Positions 26,862 to 37,598 are shown, numbered from the stretch's first letter. The stretch: DNA of 64,000 bases from Vibrio marisflavi CECT 7928 (GCF_921294215.1 NZ_CAKLDM010000002.1:2418001-2482000); one strand, 5' to 3'. The notes: a model not told the origin generated them from the sequence alone. Translations and numbers: made by a program.

Positions 26862-28145
26862 ATGTCTGTATATTACACGCTTTGTTTTTTATCCGCTGCC
26901 GCCATGGTCATTGCCTTTATAAACAGTAAAATAGGCAAGATGCAAACCACTATTGCTATCACTGCTGGCTCAATGACTTTATCACTCCTTATCCTCATCG
27001 CAGGGCAAAATGACTGGTTTCATTTAACAACTATTGCTACAGATGTTGTCTCTAGAATCAACTTTGAAGATTTTTTGTTAAAAGGTATTCTCGGCTTTTT
27101 ACTCTTCGCTGGTGGGCTTGGCATTAAACTGCCACATCTCAAAGATCAAAAGTGGGAAATCACTGTCTTGGCACTGGGAGCGACCTTATTTTCGACTTTC
27201 TTTATCGGCTTTGTTTTGTATGCCCTTTGTCAATTGATCGGCATTCAGTTCGACTTGATCTACTGCTTGCTATTTGGCGCGTTGATTTCTCCAACCGATC
27301 CAATCGCTGTGCTCGCAATTGTCAAAAAGCTCAAAGCACCAGAACGTATTTCTACTCAAATTGAAGGAGAATCGCTGTTTAATGATGGATTTGGGCTAGT
27401 CATTTTTGTCACTCTGTTCACTATCGCTTTTGGCACAGAATCGCCAACGGTTGGCAGCGTCACGAGCTTATTTCTGCAGGAAGCAATAGGTGGTATCGCC
27501 TATGGGTTTGTATTGGGTTTAGTGTTCCATTACTTGATCTCTTCAACTGATGACCATTCAATGGAGCTGCTATTTACTATCGGAGTGCCTACTGCTGGCT
27601 ATGCATTTGCCGAAGTGCTGCACGTATCAGGCCCGCTCGCAATGGTTGTTTCTGGCATCATGATTGGTAACTGGACCCGTTACATTGGTTTTTCCAAAGA
27701 AAGTGACAAGCACCTCGACCACTTTTGGGAGCTCGTCGATGAGTTTCTCAATGGCGTACTGTTTCTACTTATTGGTATGTCGATGTTACTGTTTGAATTC
27801 CATGAAGAAGACTGGATTTTAATGGCTATTTCAGTACCACTCGTCCTTGCTGCTCGCTATCTGAGCGTGTTTCTCTCCTACATCGGATTCAAACGTTATC
27901 GCCATTATAACTCTTGGTCGATCAAGATATTAACTTGGGGTGGCTTACGAGGAGGACTTGCATTAGCAATGGCTCTATCTATCCCATCTGGGATCTGGGT
28001 GATCGAAGAAAAAGCTATTGATGTTAAAGAGATCATATTGGTCATGACCTACTCGGTAGTGGTGTTTTCAATCTTGGTTCAAGGTTCGACCATCACACCA
28101 ATGATCAATAAAGCCAACAAAGAAGAGCAACAAGCTCAAGATTAG
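26862..28145 (+). CDS. CPA1-family Na+/H+ antiporter (NhaP type)
   Basis: 427 residues from the chosen ATG, with 12-13 hydrophobic segments. The conserved ion-binding motifs of the CPA1 family are visible: ALISPTDPIAVLAIVKKL (about residues 143-160), ESLFNDGFGLVIFV (about 170-183) and the late WGGLRGGLALAMALS (about 362-376) motif. It should exchange Na+ (or K+) for H+ across the inner membrane; ion preference cannot be told. The in-frame TTG at 26820 adds 14 charged residues before the first helix and lacks a ribosome site, whereas ATG 26862 follows TTAGGGA and ACAGAG. V. cholerae has an antiporter gene at the same position next to metH. Confidence 0.9.
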   Translation: MSVYYTLCFLSAAAMVIAFINSKIGKMQTTIAITAGSMTLSLLILIAGQNDWFHLTTIATDVVSRINFEDFLLKGILGFLLFAGGLGIKLPHLKDQKWEITVLALGATLFSTFFIGFVLYALCQLIGIQFDLIYCLLFGALISPTDPIAVLAIVKKLKAPERISTQIEGESLFNDGFGLVIFVTLFTIAFGTESPTVGSVTSLFLQEAIGGIAYGFVLGLVFHYLISSTDDHSMELLFTIGVPTAGYAFAEVLHVSGPLAMVVSGIMIGNWTRYIGFSKESDKHLDHFWELVDEFLNGVLFLLIGMSMLLFEFHEEDWILMAISVPLVLAARYLSVFLSYIGFKRYRHYNSWSIKILTWGGLRGGLALAMALSIPSGIWVIEEKAIDVKEIILVMTYSVVVFSILVQGSTITPMINKANKEEQQAQD

Positions 28146-28154
28146 GTATAAAAA

Positions 28155-28179
28155 GGCCGAGCAATCAACATGCTCGGCC
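28155..28179 (-). terminator. pmbA terminator
   Basis: GGCCGAGC and GCTCGGCC, an 8-bp GC-rich stem with a 9-base loop. On the minus strand it runs into TTTTTATACC, so it ends pmbA transcripts; it may also stop antiporter transcripts from the other side. Confidence 0.82.
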
Positions 28180-28197
28180 CCACTTAAGTCTGTTAGC

Positions 28198-29541
28198 TTA
28201 TTCGCCAGCGACTTTCATCGACTCCAGCAAAATAGAACCTGTTTGGATCTGAGAGCGTGTCTCAACATCTGTACCCACAGCAACAATCTGTTGGAACATA
28301 TCTTTTAAATTGCTAGCAATAGTAATGCCTGAAACTGGGTATTGAATTTCACCATTTTCTACCCAGAAACCAGCCGCGCCGCGCGAGTAGTCACCCGTCA
28401 CGATATTCACGCCTTGTCCCATCACTTCCGTGACCAACAAACCTGTGCCCAACTCTTTGACTAACTGGTCAAAGTTTTGGCCTGTCGATTTTACAAACCA
28501 GTTGTGAATGCCACCAGCATGACCCGTTGGTGTCATGTTTAGCTTACGTGCGGCATAGCTGGTTAAAAGATAAGTCGATAGAACGCCATCAGTAATAATA
28601 TCCAGATCTTTGGTAATCACGCCTTCGTTATCAAATGGAGTTGAAGCTAAGCCTCTAAGTAGATGCGGTCTTTCATCAATGTAAAACCAGTCTGGTAAAA
28701 CTTGCTTACCTAACTGATCCAAAAGGAATGAAGACTTACGGTAAAGGTTGCCACCGCTAATCGCCATCATTAAATGGCCGATTAAACCCGTTGCCACATC
28801 AGAAGCAAACATCACCGGATATTGCCCCGTAGTCAGCTTTCTTGCATCTAAGCGTTTAACTGTTTTCTCAGCAGCTTTAAGCCCGACAGTTTCAGGAGAC
28901 CACAAATCATCACGATGTCTGGCAACGGTATAACTGTAGTCTCGCTCCATTTCGCCATTTTCACCTTGACCAATCACACAGCAACTTGTGCTGTGTCGGC
29001 TAGAGGCATAACTGGCAAGCAAACCATGGCTATTACCATAAACTTTTACGCCATAATGACTATCGTAGGTTGCCCCATCACTCTGCTTGATTTTTCCGCT
29101 GTAAGAGAGAGCTTTTTCTTCTGCTGCAATTGCTACTTTTGCCGCATAATCTGGGTCTGGAGTATCGGGGTGAAACAGATCAAGATCTAAGACTTCTTTG
29201 ACCATCAACTCTTTTGGAGCTGGGCCTGAGCAAGGATCTTCACTGGTGTATTGAGCAATATCTATCGCAGCCGCTACGGTTTGCTTGATCGCCTCTTCAC
29301 TAAGATCCGACGTTGAAGCACTACCCTTCTTTTGATCACGATAAACAGTGATACCTAAAGCACCATCACTATTGAATTCAACATTTTCAACTTCACACAT
29401 TCGGGTTGAAACACTTAAACCGGTCGATTTAGTGATGGCAACTTCAGCACCATCACAACTTGCTGAGGCCATATCTAGCGCTTTGGCAACGGCGGCTTCT
29501 AACTCAACACGTTGCTGAGCGACTTGCTGTTTTACATCCAT
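28198..29541 (-). CDS. pmbA: metalloprotease subunit PmbA/TldE
   Basis: 447 residues of the TldD/PmbA family. It forms a heterodimeric zinc-dependent peptidase with TldD (not in this window) that trims peptides such as microcin B17 precursor and degrades unfolded CcdA in E. coli. Visible family motifs include the [21 protein letters not shown]-terminus and the [20 protein letters not shown] segment (about residues 383-402). PmbA subunits lack the HExxxH zinc motif of TldD, and none is seen here. The length matches E. coli PmbA (450). The gene is divergent from darP, as in E. coli where yjgA and pmbA adjoin. Confidence 0.96.
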   Translation of the reverse strand: MDVKQQVAQQRVELEAAVAKALDMASASCDGAEVAITKSTGLSVSTRMCEVENVEFNSDGALGITVYRDQKKGSASTSDLSEEAIKQTVAAAIDIAQYTSEDPCSGPAPKELMVKEVLDLDLFHPDTPDPDYAAKVAIAAEEKALSYSGKIKQSDGATYDSHYGVKVYGNSHGLLASYASSRHSTSCCVIGQGENGEMERDYSYTVARHRDDLWSPETVGLKAAEKTVKRLDARKLTTGQYPVMFASDVATGLIGHLMMAISGGNLYRKSSFLLDQLGKQVLPDWFYIDERPHLLRGLASTPFDNEGVITKDLDIITDGVLSTYLLTSYAARKLNMTPTGHAGGIHNWFVKSTGQNFDQLVKELGTGLLVTEVMGQGVNIVTGDYSRGAAGFWVENGEIQYPVSGITIASNLKDMFQQIVAVGTDVETRSQIQTGSILLESMKVAGE

Positions 29542-29578
29542 TTCGAATCTGACTGTTTGTTATGATTAGAAGTTAGAA

Positions 29579-29615
29579 TAACAAGAATTTCGCTTTCTCC
29601 CCACGATTCTTGTTA
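29579..29615. repeat. 10-bp inverted repeat between divergent pmbA and darP
   Basis: TAACAAGAAT (29579-29588) and ATTCTTGTTA (29606-29615) are exact reverse complements with a 17-base spacer, in the centre of a 119-base divergent intergenic region. It may be an operator; no regulator is assigned. Confidence 0.6.
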
Positions 29616-29660
29616 AAATAGTCATAATAATAGTTAGAGATAGTGATATAGGCAGGAAAG

Positions 29661-30182
29661 ATGGCTCGTAAAAATCAAAAAGCGCCTTGGGAACCTGAAG
29701 AAGAGATCATTTGGGTAAGCAAAACCGAAATGAAAAATGACATGGAAGATTTGCAACGACTTGGCGAACAACTGGTTGAGCTAAAGCCTTCCGTGTTGGA
29801 AAAGTTTCCACTAAGTGAAGAGCTAGCTGATGCCATTAAAGATGCCCAGCGGTTCAAAAATGAAGCAAAGCGCCGCCAATTGCAATACATTGGAAAACTG
29901 ATGCGCACCGAAGATCCTGAGCCAATTCAAGCGGCTTTAGATAAAGTTCGAAACAAGCACTCACAGGCAACAGCGGAACTGCATAAACTAGAGCAGCTGC
30001 GTGACCGTATTATTGAAGAAGGTGATAGTGCGATTGCTGATGCAATAGAGTTATATCCTAACGCAGATCGTCAGCGCTTAAGACAGCTTGCTCGACAAGC
30101 TAACAAAGAGAAAAAAGCCAGTAAGCCGCCGAAAGCCTCAAGAGAGATTTTCCAAACGCTTAAAGCATTAAACGAAGAGTAA
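29661..30182 (+). CDS. darP: ribosome maturation factor DarP (YjgA, DUF615)
   Basis: 173-residue, strongly charged, mostly helical protein. The opening [20 protein letters not shown] and the [13 protein letters not shown] segment (about residues 70-82) are hallmarks of the YjgA/DUF615 family. E. coli DarP (YjgA) acts late in 50S subunit assembly near the peptidyl-transferase centre. The C-terminus ([20 protein letters not shown]) is basic, consistent with rRNA binding. It is the plus-strand neighbour of pmbA, the conserved pairing, and ends in a clear terminator. Confidence 0.95.
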   Translation: MARKNQKAPWEPEEEIIWVSKTEMKNDMEDLQRLGEQLVELKPSVLEKFPLSEELADAIKDAQRFKNEAKRRQLQYIGKLMRTEDPEPIQAALDKVRNKHSQATAELHKLEQLRDRIIEEGDSAIADAIELYPNADRQRLRQLARQANKEKKASKPPKASREIFQTLKALNEE

Positions 30183-30189
30183 ATTGTAA

Positions 30190-30217
30190 GAGCCAACATT
30201 TCAGTTGGCTCTTTTTC
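30190..30217 (+). terminator. darP terminator
   Basis: AGAGCCAAC and GTTGGCTCT, a 9-bp stem with a six-base loop followed by TTTTTCTT, starting eight bases after the darP stop and just before the convergent thiQ end. Confidence 0.9.
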
Positions 30218-30220
30218 TTA

Positions 30221-30931
30221 CTAGCTCTGCTCTCCAGCCATAACAAACTTGCTTAAATAAGGATTGTCATGGCTAGCGGACAGTTCAGCGACCACAGCGG
30301 CGACTTCTACTTTTCCATTTGCGACAAAAGCGAAGTTTGTCGCAATCGCTCTTGCGTCACTCAAATGATGCGTCACCATGATGACGGTTATGCCACGTTT
30401 AGCAGCCAACGTCTTAACCAAAGACAACATCTCTTCTCGCAAGATTGGATCGAGTGCAGAAAAAGGCTCATCAAGCAGCCAAATGGAATGCGGCTGAACA
30501 AAACAGCGAGCAAGTGCCACTCTCTGCTTTTGCCCACCAGATAGCTGCTCTGGCAACCTATCCAACATCGCAGCCACTCCCACTTGCTCTGCAGCCAATT
30601 CAACCTGCTGCTTTTGACTGTCAGTCAATTTAAGCCCTGGGTGTAGCCCTAAACCAATATTTTCCCGCACCGTTAAGTGAGCAAAAAGATTGTGCTCTTG
30701 AAATAACATAGCAAAAGGTCTTTGATAAGGCTCTTGGCCCACAACCGATATGCCATCTACAGCAATGGAGCCTTTGGTCGGCTCGATAAAGCCGGCGACC
30801 AATGCAAGGAGCGTAGATTTTCCTGCCCCACTTGGGCCCATTAAGGCAACCACTTCACCTTGAGCAACTTCTAAGTCAAACAAGAACAACGCATCGTGAT
30901 AGTAGTAGTGGACATTATTAAGAGTCAGCAT
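30221..30931 (-). CDS. thiQ: thiamine ABC transporter ATPase ThiQ
   Basis: 236-residue ABC ATPase. Walker A GPSGAGKSTL (about residues 32-41), Q-loop LFQEHNLFAH (about 76-85), signature LSGGQKQRVALAR (about 128-140), Walker B IWLLDEPFSALDP and the switch His in MVTHHLSDA are all intact. With ThiP and ThiB it imports thiamine, its phosphates included. The start overlaps the end of thiP by 14 bases, so translation is coupled. It is the last gene of the TPP-riboswitch-controlled thiBPQ operon. Confidence 0.96.
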   Translation of the reverse strand: MLTLNNVHYYYHDALFLFDLEVAQGEVVALMGPSGAGKSTLLALVAGFIEPTKGSIAVDGISVVGQEPYQRPFAMLFQEHNLFAHLTVRENIGLGLHPGLKLTDSQKQQVELAAEQVGVAAMLDRLPEQLSGGQKQRVALARCFVQPHSIWLLDEPFSALDPILREEMLSLVKTLAAKRGITVIMVTHHLSDARAIATNFAFVANGKVEVAAVVAELSASHDNPYLSKFVMAGEQS

Positions 30932-32519
30932 ATTTCTTTCTCGAATTCGCTTTAAACAAAAACTCTACCAAGCTGAAACAGCCAAGACTTAGCAACAATA
31001 ATGTCAAAGACACTACCGCAGCCGCATTCATTTGATAGCTGCCCAAAAGCTGGAAAAGATATAAAGGAAGTGTTTTAAAGTCTTGGCTACCAAACAAGGC
31101 TATCGCACTTAAGTCGCCGATAGAGAACATAAAGCTGATAGCAAAAGCATGGGCTAACGGTTTCCTCAATGCGCGCCATTCTACCAACTTAAACCTTTGC
31201 CAGCCCTTCATACCTAAGCTTGGGCAAAGTAGCTGGTATTGCTGAGCAATATGCAGCATAGGCTGAGATAGCGTTTTGATGACGTATGGCAAAGCCATCA
31301 ATGCATTGACCAAAACCACAACAAGCAAAGCATAACTGAATGCATCAGCAAAAGAGCGAATCAGCAAGAACAAACCCGTGCTTGTCACGAGCCCCGGAGT
31401 AACCAAAATAATGGTACCAATGAGCTCAATTTGGTCTGCTTGAATATGTTTGTGTCGTAATCGCCAAGCACGACTAGAGGTGAGAATTGCCACCCCTGCA
31501 GCTAGCGCTATCATGGCAGCTAAAATAGCCACTTTTAGGGATGCAAACAGTGATAACCAAAACGACGAATCAGACAGCACTTTGCCAATATCAGAATTCA
31601 GTCCACTCACAACAACCATAAATAAAGGAGGCAATACAAATAAACACACAAGTGCTATCCAACTCCAGTCCCAGCACTTTGCTGGCCAGTTATCTTGAAC
31701 CATTCGCACACTGGCATTTGATGAACCAGTGCTTACCGATACAGGTTTTGCAAGACGTTGAATAGAGAAAGAGAGTGTCCCGCACAATATAATCTGCCAA
31801 ATGGCGAGTAAAGCTCCAGATTGCAAGTCAAAGTCAAACTTAATTGCCTGATAGATAGCAAGCTCAATGGTGGTTGATTTCGGGCCTCCGCCCAAAGCCA
31901 TTACCGTTGCAAAACTGGTGAAGCAGAGCATAAAAACCAAACCAATCACATGTGGTAACTGTTGACGGATTCTAGGCCACTCAACCCATTTAAATTTGTT
32001 CCAGTGGCTCATCCCTAAGTGTGCACATAGCTTATGTTGTTCAGCAGGTACTGTCTCCAATGCTTGCAATAACAAGCGGCTGGCATAAGGCAGATTAAAA
32101 AACACATGAGCCAGCAGAATACCGCTCAATCCATACACGGAAAACGGCATTTTCTCATTGAACTCTGTAAACCAACTAGCTAGTAAGCCACTGTTACCAT
32201 AAATAGATAAAATTCCAAACACACCAACCAATACAGGCAAAACCAATGTGGTTGCGAATAGCTTGAGCAGTAGAGTGCGGCCTTTAAATCTCCGGCGGGA
32301 TAAAGCATGGGAAACCGGAATTGCCAACCCAACACTAATCAGGGTCGATAGCGTTGCTTGATAAAAGCTAAAATAAGTAACGTGACGATAATATGGATCG
32401 CCCCAAACAGAGCCAATGCTGAGTGAAGGCGCATGAAGAATCAGTGCGGCAAGTGCGGATATAACAAAGGCCGCGATAACCACCGCGACCCATATTCCAA
32501 CTTTAGGTATTGAGTTCAA
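30918..32519 (-). CDS. thiP: thiamine ABC transporter permease ThiP
   Basis: 533-residue inner-membrane protein with about 12 hydrophobic helices in two similar halves, each with a binding-protein-dependent permease domain and an EAA-like loop (first half HLGMSHWNKFKWVEWPRIRQ, second half SLGMKGWQRFKLVEWRALRK). The fused two-domain form is typical of ThiP (E. coli 536). It forms the membrane channel for thiamine together with two ThiQ subunits. It lies 8 bases after thiB and overlaps thiQ. Confidence 0.96.
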   Translation of the reverse strand: MNSIPKVGIWVAVVIAAFVISALAALILHAPSLSIGSVWGDPYYRHVTYFSFYQATLSTLISVGLAIPVSHALSRRRFKGRTLLLKLFATTLVLPVLVGVFGILSIYGNSGLLASWFTEFNEKMPFSVYGLSGILLAHVFFNLPYASRLLLQALETVPAEQHKLCAHLGMSHWNKFKWVEWPRIRQQLPHVIGLVFMLCFTSFATVMALGGGPKSTTIELAIYQAIKFDFDLQSGALLAIWQIILCGTLSFSIQRLAKPVSVSTGSSNASVRMVQDNWPAKCWDWSWIALVCLFVLPPLFMVVVSGLNSDIGKVLSDSSFWLSLFASLKVAILAAMIALAAGVAILTSSRAWRLRHKHIQADQIELIGTIILVTPGLVTSTGLFLLIRSFADAFSYALLVVVLVNALMALPYVIKTLSQPMLHIAQQYQLLCPSLGMKGWQRFKLVEWRALRKPLAHAFAISFMFSIGDLSAIALFGSQDFKTLPLYLFQLLGSYQMNAAAVVSLTLLLLSLGCFSLVEFLFKANSRKKYADS

Positions 32520-32527
32520 TTTAGCCT

Positions 32528-33550
32528 CTAATCAGCTAATGCGTTCTGCCACTCACGAATCCAAGCTTTACGATCCTTAGCGACTTCTTGTGAAGAAAAG
32601 CTGAATGTATGTGTTGGCTTAACCAAAGTATCAAACCCTTTCGGCAACTTAACGTTAGTCACGGGGTACATCCAGTTTCCAGTTGGGATAACAGATTGGA
32701 AATCATCACTCAGCATAAATTGCATGAACTCGTCAGCAAGCTTAGGGTGCTTGGTTGTTTTCACTTTTGCTGCCACTTCAACTTGCAGGTACTCACCTTC
32801 AGAAAAACTTGCGGCCGCGTACTTATCTGTTTTCTCTTCAATCAGGTGGTAAGCCGGAGAAGTAGTGTATGAAAGAACCATATCGGCTTCGCCTTTTAAG
32901 AACATTGAGTACGCTTCAGACCAACCTTTTGTCACTGTTACTGTCTTTTTCGCTAGCTCTTTCCATGCTTGCGGTGCTTTGTCGCCATAGACCGATTTCA
33001 TCCACAGTAACAAACCTAGCCCCGGCGTCGATGTACGCGGGTCTTCGTAGATAACTGTTAAACCATTTTTGTTTTCAACCAAGTCTTTCAAACTTTTTGG
33101 TGGATTCTTGAGTTTGTCTTTGTTGTAAACAAAAGCAAAGTAGCCGTAATCAAAAGGGACGAATGTCTGATTAGTCCAACCGCCCGGAACTTTCAGCTTA
33201 GCTACATCGACATTGCTAGGAGCAAACAAACCAGTATTTTGCGCTTCAGTAATCAGGTTGTTGTCTAAACCTAAAACAATATCCGCTTTAGTGCTCTTGC
33301 CCTCAAGTCTTAAACGGTTTAATACAGATACACCATCATCCAAGGTGACAAATTTTAATTTGCAGTGATACTTACTCTCAAATGCTTTCTTAATTTTAGG
33401 GCCCGGACCCCAATCTGCAGCAAACGAGCTATAGGTATAAACAGTTAGTGTCTTATCGCCACTGTTGTCTGTGTCAGCAAGAGATGAAAAAGAAACAATA
33501 GCCAACATCGTAGTCATGGCTATAGATATAGATTTGATAAATTTGGTCAC
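32528..33550 (-). CDS. thiB: thiamine-binding periplasmic protein ThiB (TbpA)
   Basis: 340 residues with a signal peptide of about 25 residues (hydrophobic core MTTMLAIVSFSSLA, cleavage likely before DTDNSG). The mature protein is a type II periplasmic binding fold: LTVYTYSSFAADWGPGPKIK, the IVLGLDNNL hinge, PFDYGYFAFVYNKDKLKNPP and YEDPRTSTPGLGLLLWM are characteristic of TbpA. It delivers thiamine, thiamine phosphate and TPP to ThiPQ. The start is GTG at 33550 with GGAG about ten bases upstream. A TPP riboswitch lies 65 bases upstream and controls the whole operon. Confidence 0.96.
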   Translation of the reverse strand: MTKFIKSISIAMTTMLAIVSFSSLADTDNSGDKTLTVYTYSSFAADWGPGPKIKKAFESKYHCKLKFVTLDDGVSVLNRLRLEGKSTKADIVLGLDNNLITEAQNTGLFAPSNVDVAKLKVPGGWTNQTFVPFDYGYFAFVYNKDKLKNPPKSLKDLVENKNGLTVIYEDPRTSTPGLGLLLWMKSVYGDKAPQAWKELAKKTVTVTKGWSEAYSMFLKGEADMVLSYTTSPAYHLIEEKTDKYAAASFSEGEYLQVEVAAKVKTTKHPKLADEFMQFMLSDDFQSVIPTGNWMYPVTNVKLPKGFDTLVKPTHTFSFSSQEVAKDRKAWIREWQNALAD

Positions 33551-33614
33551 TGCTTACGCTCCATATACGCGGCGTAAATGAGGTAGGACCTATCGATGAA
33601 CATAGAGAATCCTA

Positions 33615-33722
33615 ACTCAATCCCTACGCCAGCATTATCCGGTTCAGGTTCCTGATCGATTGATCAATTGCGGGTTCCGAGCTGTGCTCGATCTCAGCCA
33701 TCGTGTAACTAGCTCCCCGATG
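33615..33722 (-). promoter_or_regulatory. TPP riboswitch (THI element) of thiBPQ
   Basis: On the minus strand: CGGGGAGCTAG, then GATGGCTGAGATCGAG, GGAACCC, and CAGGAACCTGAACCGGATAA followed by TGCTGGCGTAGGGA. These are the conserved GGGG...CTGAGA...ACCC...GAACCTGA-CCGGATAATGC-GGCGTAGGGA elements in the right order. A P3 extension with GAGCACAGCTC is present. TPP binding should reduce thiBPQ expression. The region from here to 34008 otherwise holds only the promoter zone of the plus-strand small gene, with no further gene visible. Confidence 0.96.
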
Positions 33723-34008
33723 AGTTGTTACGAATTGTAGTGTTAATAATGTGTTTTGGCTATATGCACTCGATGTCAATCATCCAAGTAATGGCTCGTG
33801 TGTATTTATCCCCAATAGTTCTATAGGATTTTACGTAGTCGTTACCAATATTTCCTTCATTAACAAGCATTAAAACTTAGTAACGTTTTCTAAGTATTAC
33901 ATCGATGGAAAAGCAGATCCGAGAAACATACACAATAGAGGATACATGCATAATAAAAGCATCAATCAAATGGTTATGTTTGTACTTTGATTAACAAGGA
34001 AGGTTGCT

Positions 34009-34248
34009 ATGAATCTAAATCCAACAGCATCAAAAGTGTACAATGCAGTGAGTGATATTTGCTGCAAACAAAACACCGCTCATTTACACGATGTAAAAGA
34101 ACTGTCTGGAGTAGCAGAGAACAAAATTCACCGAGTTATTTATTGCCTTGTCGAACTTGGTTATCTCAAAAAAATTCACCGGAAAGCGACTCACGAGACC
34201 AAGTCGAGTTATACCTTTGAGCTCATTCCGGCGAGTCAAGTCCATTAA
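34009..34248 (+). CDS. small predicted winged-helix DNA-binding protein, function unknown
   Basis: 79 residues. I do not recognise a named family. Residues about 5-60 read as helix-turn-helix with a wing: ASKVYNAVSDICCKQNTAHL, then KELSGVAENKIHRVIYCLVE (recognition-helix-like) and GYLKKIHRK followed by a beta wing (SYTFELI). The closest architecture is the small MarR/Lrp-like or replication-protein wHTH. It is probably truly translated: AAGGAAGG stands five bases before the ATG, and a terminator follows. An inverted repeat AATCAAA/TTTGATT (33964-33992) lies just upstream and could be an autoregulatory site (speculation). It stands alone between thiB and ubiX. Confidence 0.75.
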   Translation: MNLNPTASKVYNAVSDICCKQNTAHLHDVKELSGVAENKIHRVIYCLVELGYLKKIHRKATHETKSSYTFELIPASQVH

Positions 34249-34259
34249 TTAAATTTATC

Positions 34260-34288
34260 AAGCATAGCGTCATCAAGGTGCTATGCTT
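34260..34288 (+). terminator. terminator after the small wHTH gene
   Basis: AAGCATAGC and GCTATGCTT, perfect 9-bp arms with an 11-base loop, overlapping the stop of convergent ubiX. The following bases are CATTCC, so the T tract is poor on the plus strand; on the minus strand GATAAATTTAATTAA follows. Confidence 0.65.
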
Positions 34289-34913
34289 CATTCCTCTGAT
34301 CGTACCCCCATCTAGGCACCAGCTCTTGCTCGATGCCTAAATGATCCAAAATGCGTGCAACCATAAAGTCGACCAGATCATCGATAGATTTGGGATTGTG
34401 ATAGAACCCCGGAGAAGCAGGCATAATCGTCACGCCCAATTGCGACAACTTATGCATGTTTTCAAGATGTAGAGTGGAGAAAGGCGTTTCTCGAACCACT
34501 AGCATGAGCTGACCACGCTCTTTTATCACGACATCAGCTGCGCGCTCTATAAGGTTATCCGACATACCATGAGCAATTGACGCCACACTGCCAACTGAAC
34601 ATGGACAAATCACCATTTTTTTCGGCGCGGCTGAACCTGAAGCTACAGGAGAAAACCAATCTTCTTTGCCACATACCTCTAAGCGTTCGGGGTCACAGCC
34701 AAAAAGCTTTACTAACGCTTTCTTCGCTGCTTCTGGGCCACTAGGTAGTTTTAGGTCATGTTCAGTTGCCAACACAACTCGGGCAGCAGGAGAAATTAGC
34801 AAGTAGACTTTGTAATCTGCTGCCAATAAAGATTCGAGGAGCTTTAATCCATAAGGAGCCCCAGAGGCCCCTGTGAATGCAAGGGTAATTTCGTTTTGCT
34901 TTTTATTCGTCAT
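34281..34913 (-). CDS. ubiX: flavin prenyltransferase UbiX
   Basis: 210-residue flavoprotein that attaches a dimethylallyl unit to FMN, making the prenyl-FMN cofactor for the decarboxylase UbiD in ubiquinone synthesis. The Rossmann-like start [20 protein letters not shown], the [20 protein letters not shown] stretch (about residues 103-122) and [17 protein letters not shown] with PASPGFYH are the diagnostic motifs. The length fits the family (about 190-210). It follows mpl by 8 bases on the same strand, a common arrangement in Vibrio. Confidence 0.96.
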   Translation of the reverse strand: MTNKKQNEITLAFTGASGAPYGLKLLESLLAADYKVYLLISPAARVVLATEHDLKLPSGPEAAKKALVKLFGCDPERLEVCGKEDWFSPVASGSAAPKKMVICPCSVGSVASIAHGMSDNLIERAADVVIKERGQLMLVVRETPFSTLHLENMHKLSQLGVTIMPASPGFYHNPKSIDDLVDFMVARILDHLGIEQELVPRWGYDQRNEA

Positions 34914-34921
34914 TCAAATAT

Positions 34922-36268
34922 CTAAAGCGACGATTTTAGCTTGCTGTGAATTCCACCAAAACCGCCGTTACTCATTACTAAAATATGATCGCCCGGCTGG
35001 GCTTCTTCGCTAATTTTAGCGACTAATGTATCAATATGCTCGCTAATAATGGCACTTTGAGTACATTTATCTGCAATGTCTTGTACCGACCAGCCAATGT
35101 TGTCGGGCTGATAGAGATATACAGAGTCGGCTTTTTTCAGTGAATCCGCCAAAATATCATTGTGAACCCCACGCTTCATTGTTGCTGAACGAGGCTCCAA
35201 AACTGCAATGATTTTACTATCTCCGATTTTGTTTCTAAGACCATCAATGGTAAGAGCTATCGCCGTTGGGTGATGGGCAAAATCGTCATACAATGACACG
35301 CCATTAAACTCTCCAAGTAACTCTAGACGTCGCTTGGTATTGACAAACTTTGCTAGAGCTTCGCAAGCTAAATCTGGCGTAACACCAACGTGGCGAGCAG
35401 CTCCAATCGCCATTAGTGCGTTTGCTACATTATGCTCGCCCACTAAGTCCCACTTCACTTCGCCCACAAGTTCACCGTGATAGAACACCTTAAACTGTGA
35501 GCCGTCTTTGTGAATGTTCTCTGTATTCCAGCCTTCAGCATCGCCTGTAGTTTGAGTGTCTGTCCAACAACCTCTTTCCAATACGTCATCAATAGCACCG
35601 TCGTTGGCTGGAGATAGAATCAAACCATTGCCTGGTACAGTGCGAACTAAATGGTGGAATTGGCGTTTAATCGCTTCAAGATCATCAAAGATATCCGCAT
35701 GATCAAACTCTAGGTTGTTGATCACTAAAGTCCGCGGATGGTAATGAACGAACTTAGAACGCTTATCGAAAAAAGCACTGTCATATTCATCAGCTTCAAC
35801 GACAAAAAACATGCTTTCGCCCAAACGGGCAGAAACACCAAAGTTACCAAGCACTCCACCAACCAAAAAACCCGGCTTGTAATCACAATACTCAAGTATC
35901 CAAGCTAACATACTAGACGTAGTCGTTTTGCCATGCGTACCTGAAACTGCAAGCACCCAGCGGTCTTTTAACAAAAACTCTTGTAACCACTGGGGGCCAG
36001 ATGTATATCTCATCGTCGAATTCAACACATGCTCAACACAAGGGTTACCACGACTTAAAGCATTACCAATGACAACTAGATCCGGCTCAGGGCTTAATTG
36101 AGAAGGGTCGAAACCTTGTATTATTTCAATACCTTGAGATTCAAGCAAAGTACTCATCGGCGGATACACATTCGCATCACTACCCGTAACCTTATGTCCC
36201 AACTGGCGCGCTAATACCGCAGCACCTCCCATAAACGTGCCACAAATTCCCAAGATATGAATATGCAT
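34922..36268 (-). CDS. mpl: murein tripeptide ligase Mpl
   Basis: 448-residue Mur-type ligase that recycles the tripeptide L-Ala-gamma-D-Glu-meso-DAP by joining it to UDP-N-acetylmuramate. N-terminal Rossmann motif HILGICGTFMGGAAVLARQL, the ATP loop SGTHGKTTTSSMLAW (about residues 110-124), the central EADEYDSAFFDKRSKF and the C-domain DDFAHHPTAIALTI place it in the Mpl/MurC group. The GTFMGG variant of the N-terminal glycine loop and length distinguish Mpl from MurC (which reads GIGGxGM). Divergent from fbp, as in E. coli. Confidence 0.96.
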   Translation of the reverse strand: MHIHILGICGTFMGGAAVLARQLGHKVTGSDANVYPPMSTLLESQGIEIIQGFDPSQLSPEPDLVVIGNALSRGNPCVEHVLNSTMRYTSGPQWLQEFLLKDRWVLAVSGTHGKTTTSSMLAWILEYCDYKPGFLVGGVLGNFGVSARLGESMFFVVEADEYDSAFFDKRSKFVHYHPRTLVINNLEFDHADIFDDLEAIKRQFHHLVRTVPGNGLILSPANDGAIDDVLERGCWTDTQTTGDAEGWNTENIHKDGSQFKVFYHGELVGEVKWDLVGEHNVANALMAIGAARHVGVTPDLACEALAKFVNTKRRLELLGEFNGVSLYDDFAHHPTAIALTIDGLRNKIGDSKIIAVLEPRSATMKRGVHNDILADSLKKADSVYLYQPDNIGWSVQDIADKCTQSAIISEHIDTLVAKISEEAQPGDHILVMSNGGFGGIHSKLKSSL

Positions 36269-36515
36269 TTACGACTGCCCTTCCTAGCAACTAGCTGTTG
36301 GTAAAAGATTATTATACCTAAGTAACACTTGGCTACTGAGGATTTGTTCATTTTCGGTAACAAAAGCGCAAAGGATTATTCTTGCATAGTTAAAGACATA
36401 CAAAATGAGATCTGTGTCAGTTAGTTTATTACCATTAATAAGATTCGCTACGTAGACTTAATACCTGAATGATAAAACCAAACTTCAACTAGTTATTTCG
36501 TTTTGAGAAAGTTAA

Positions 36516-37541
<1,026 letters not shown>

Positions 37542-37564
37542 CCCTATCTCTTTTTGAACTCACT

Positions 37565-37598
37565 AAAGCAAGCAGACAAATTCAAGTGTGCTTGCTTT
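37565..37598 (+). terminator. fbp terminator
   Basis: AAAGCAAGCA and TGCTTGCTTT, perfect 10-bp arms with a 14-base loop, 24 bases after the fbp stop. The T tract is only three bases and then CACTATTG, so termination may be partial. Confidence 0.7.
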
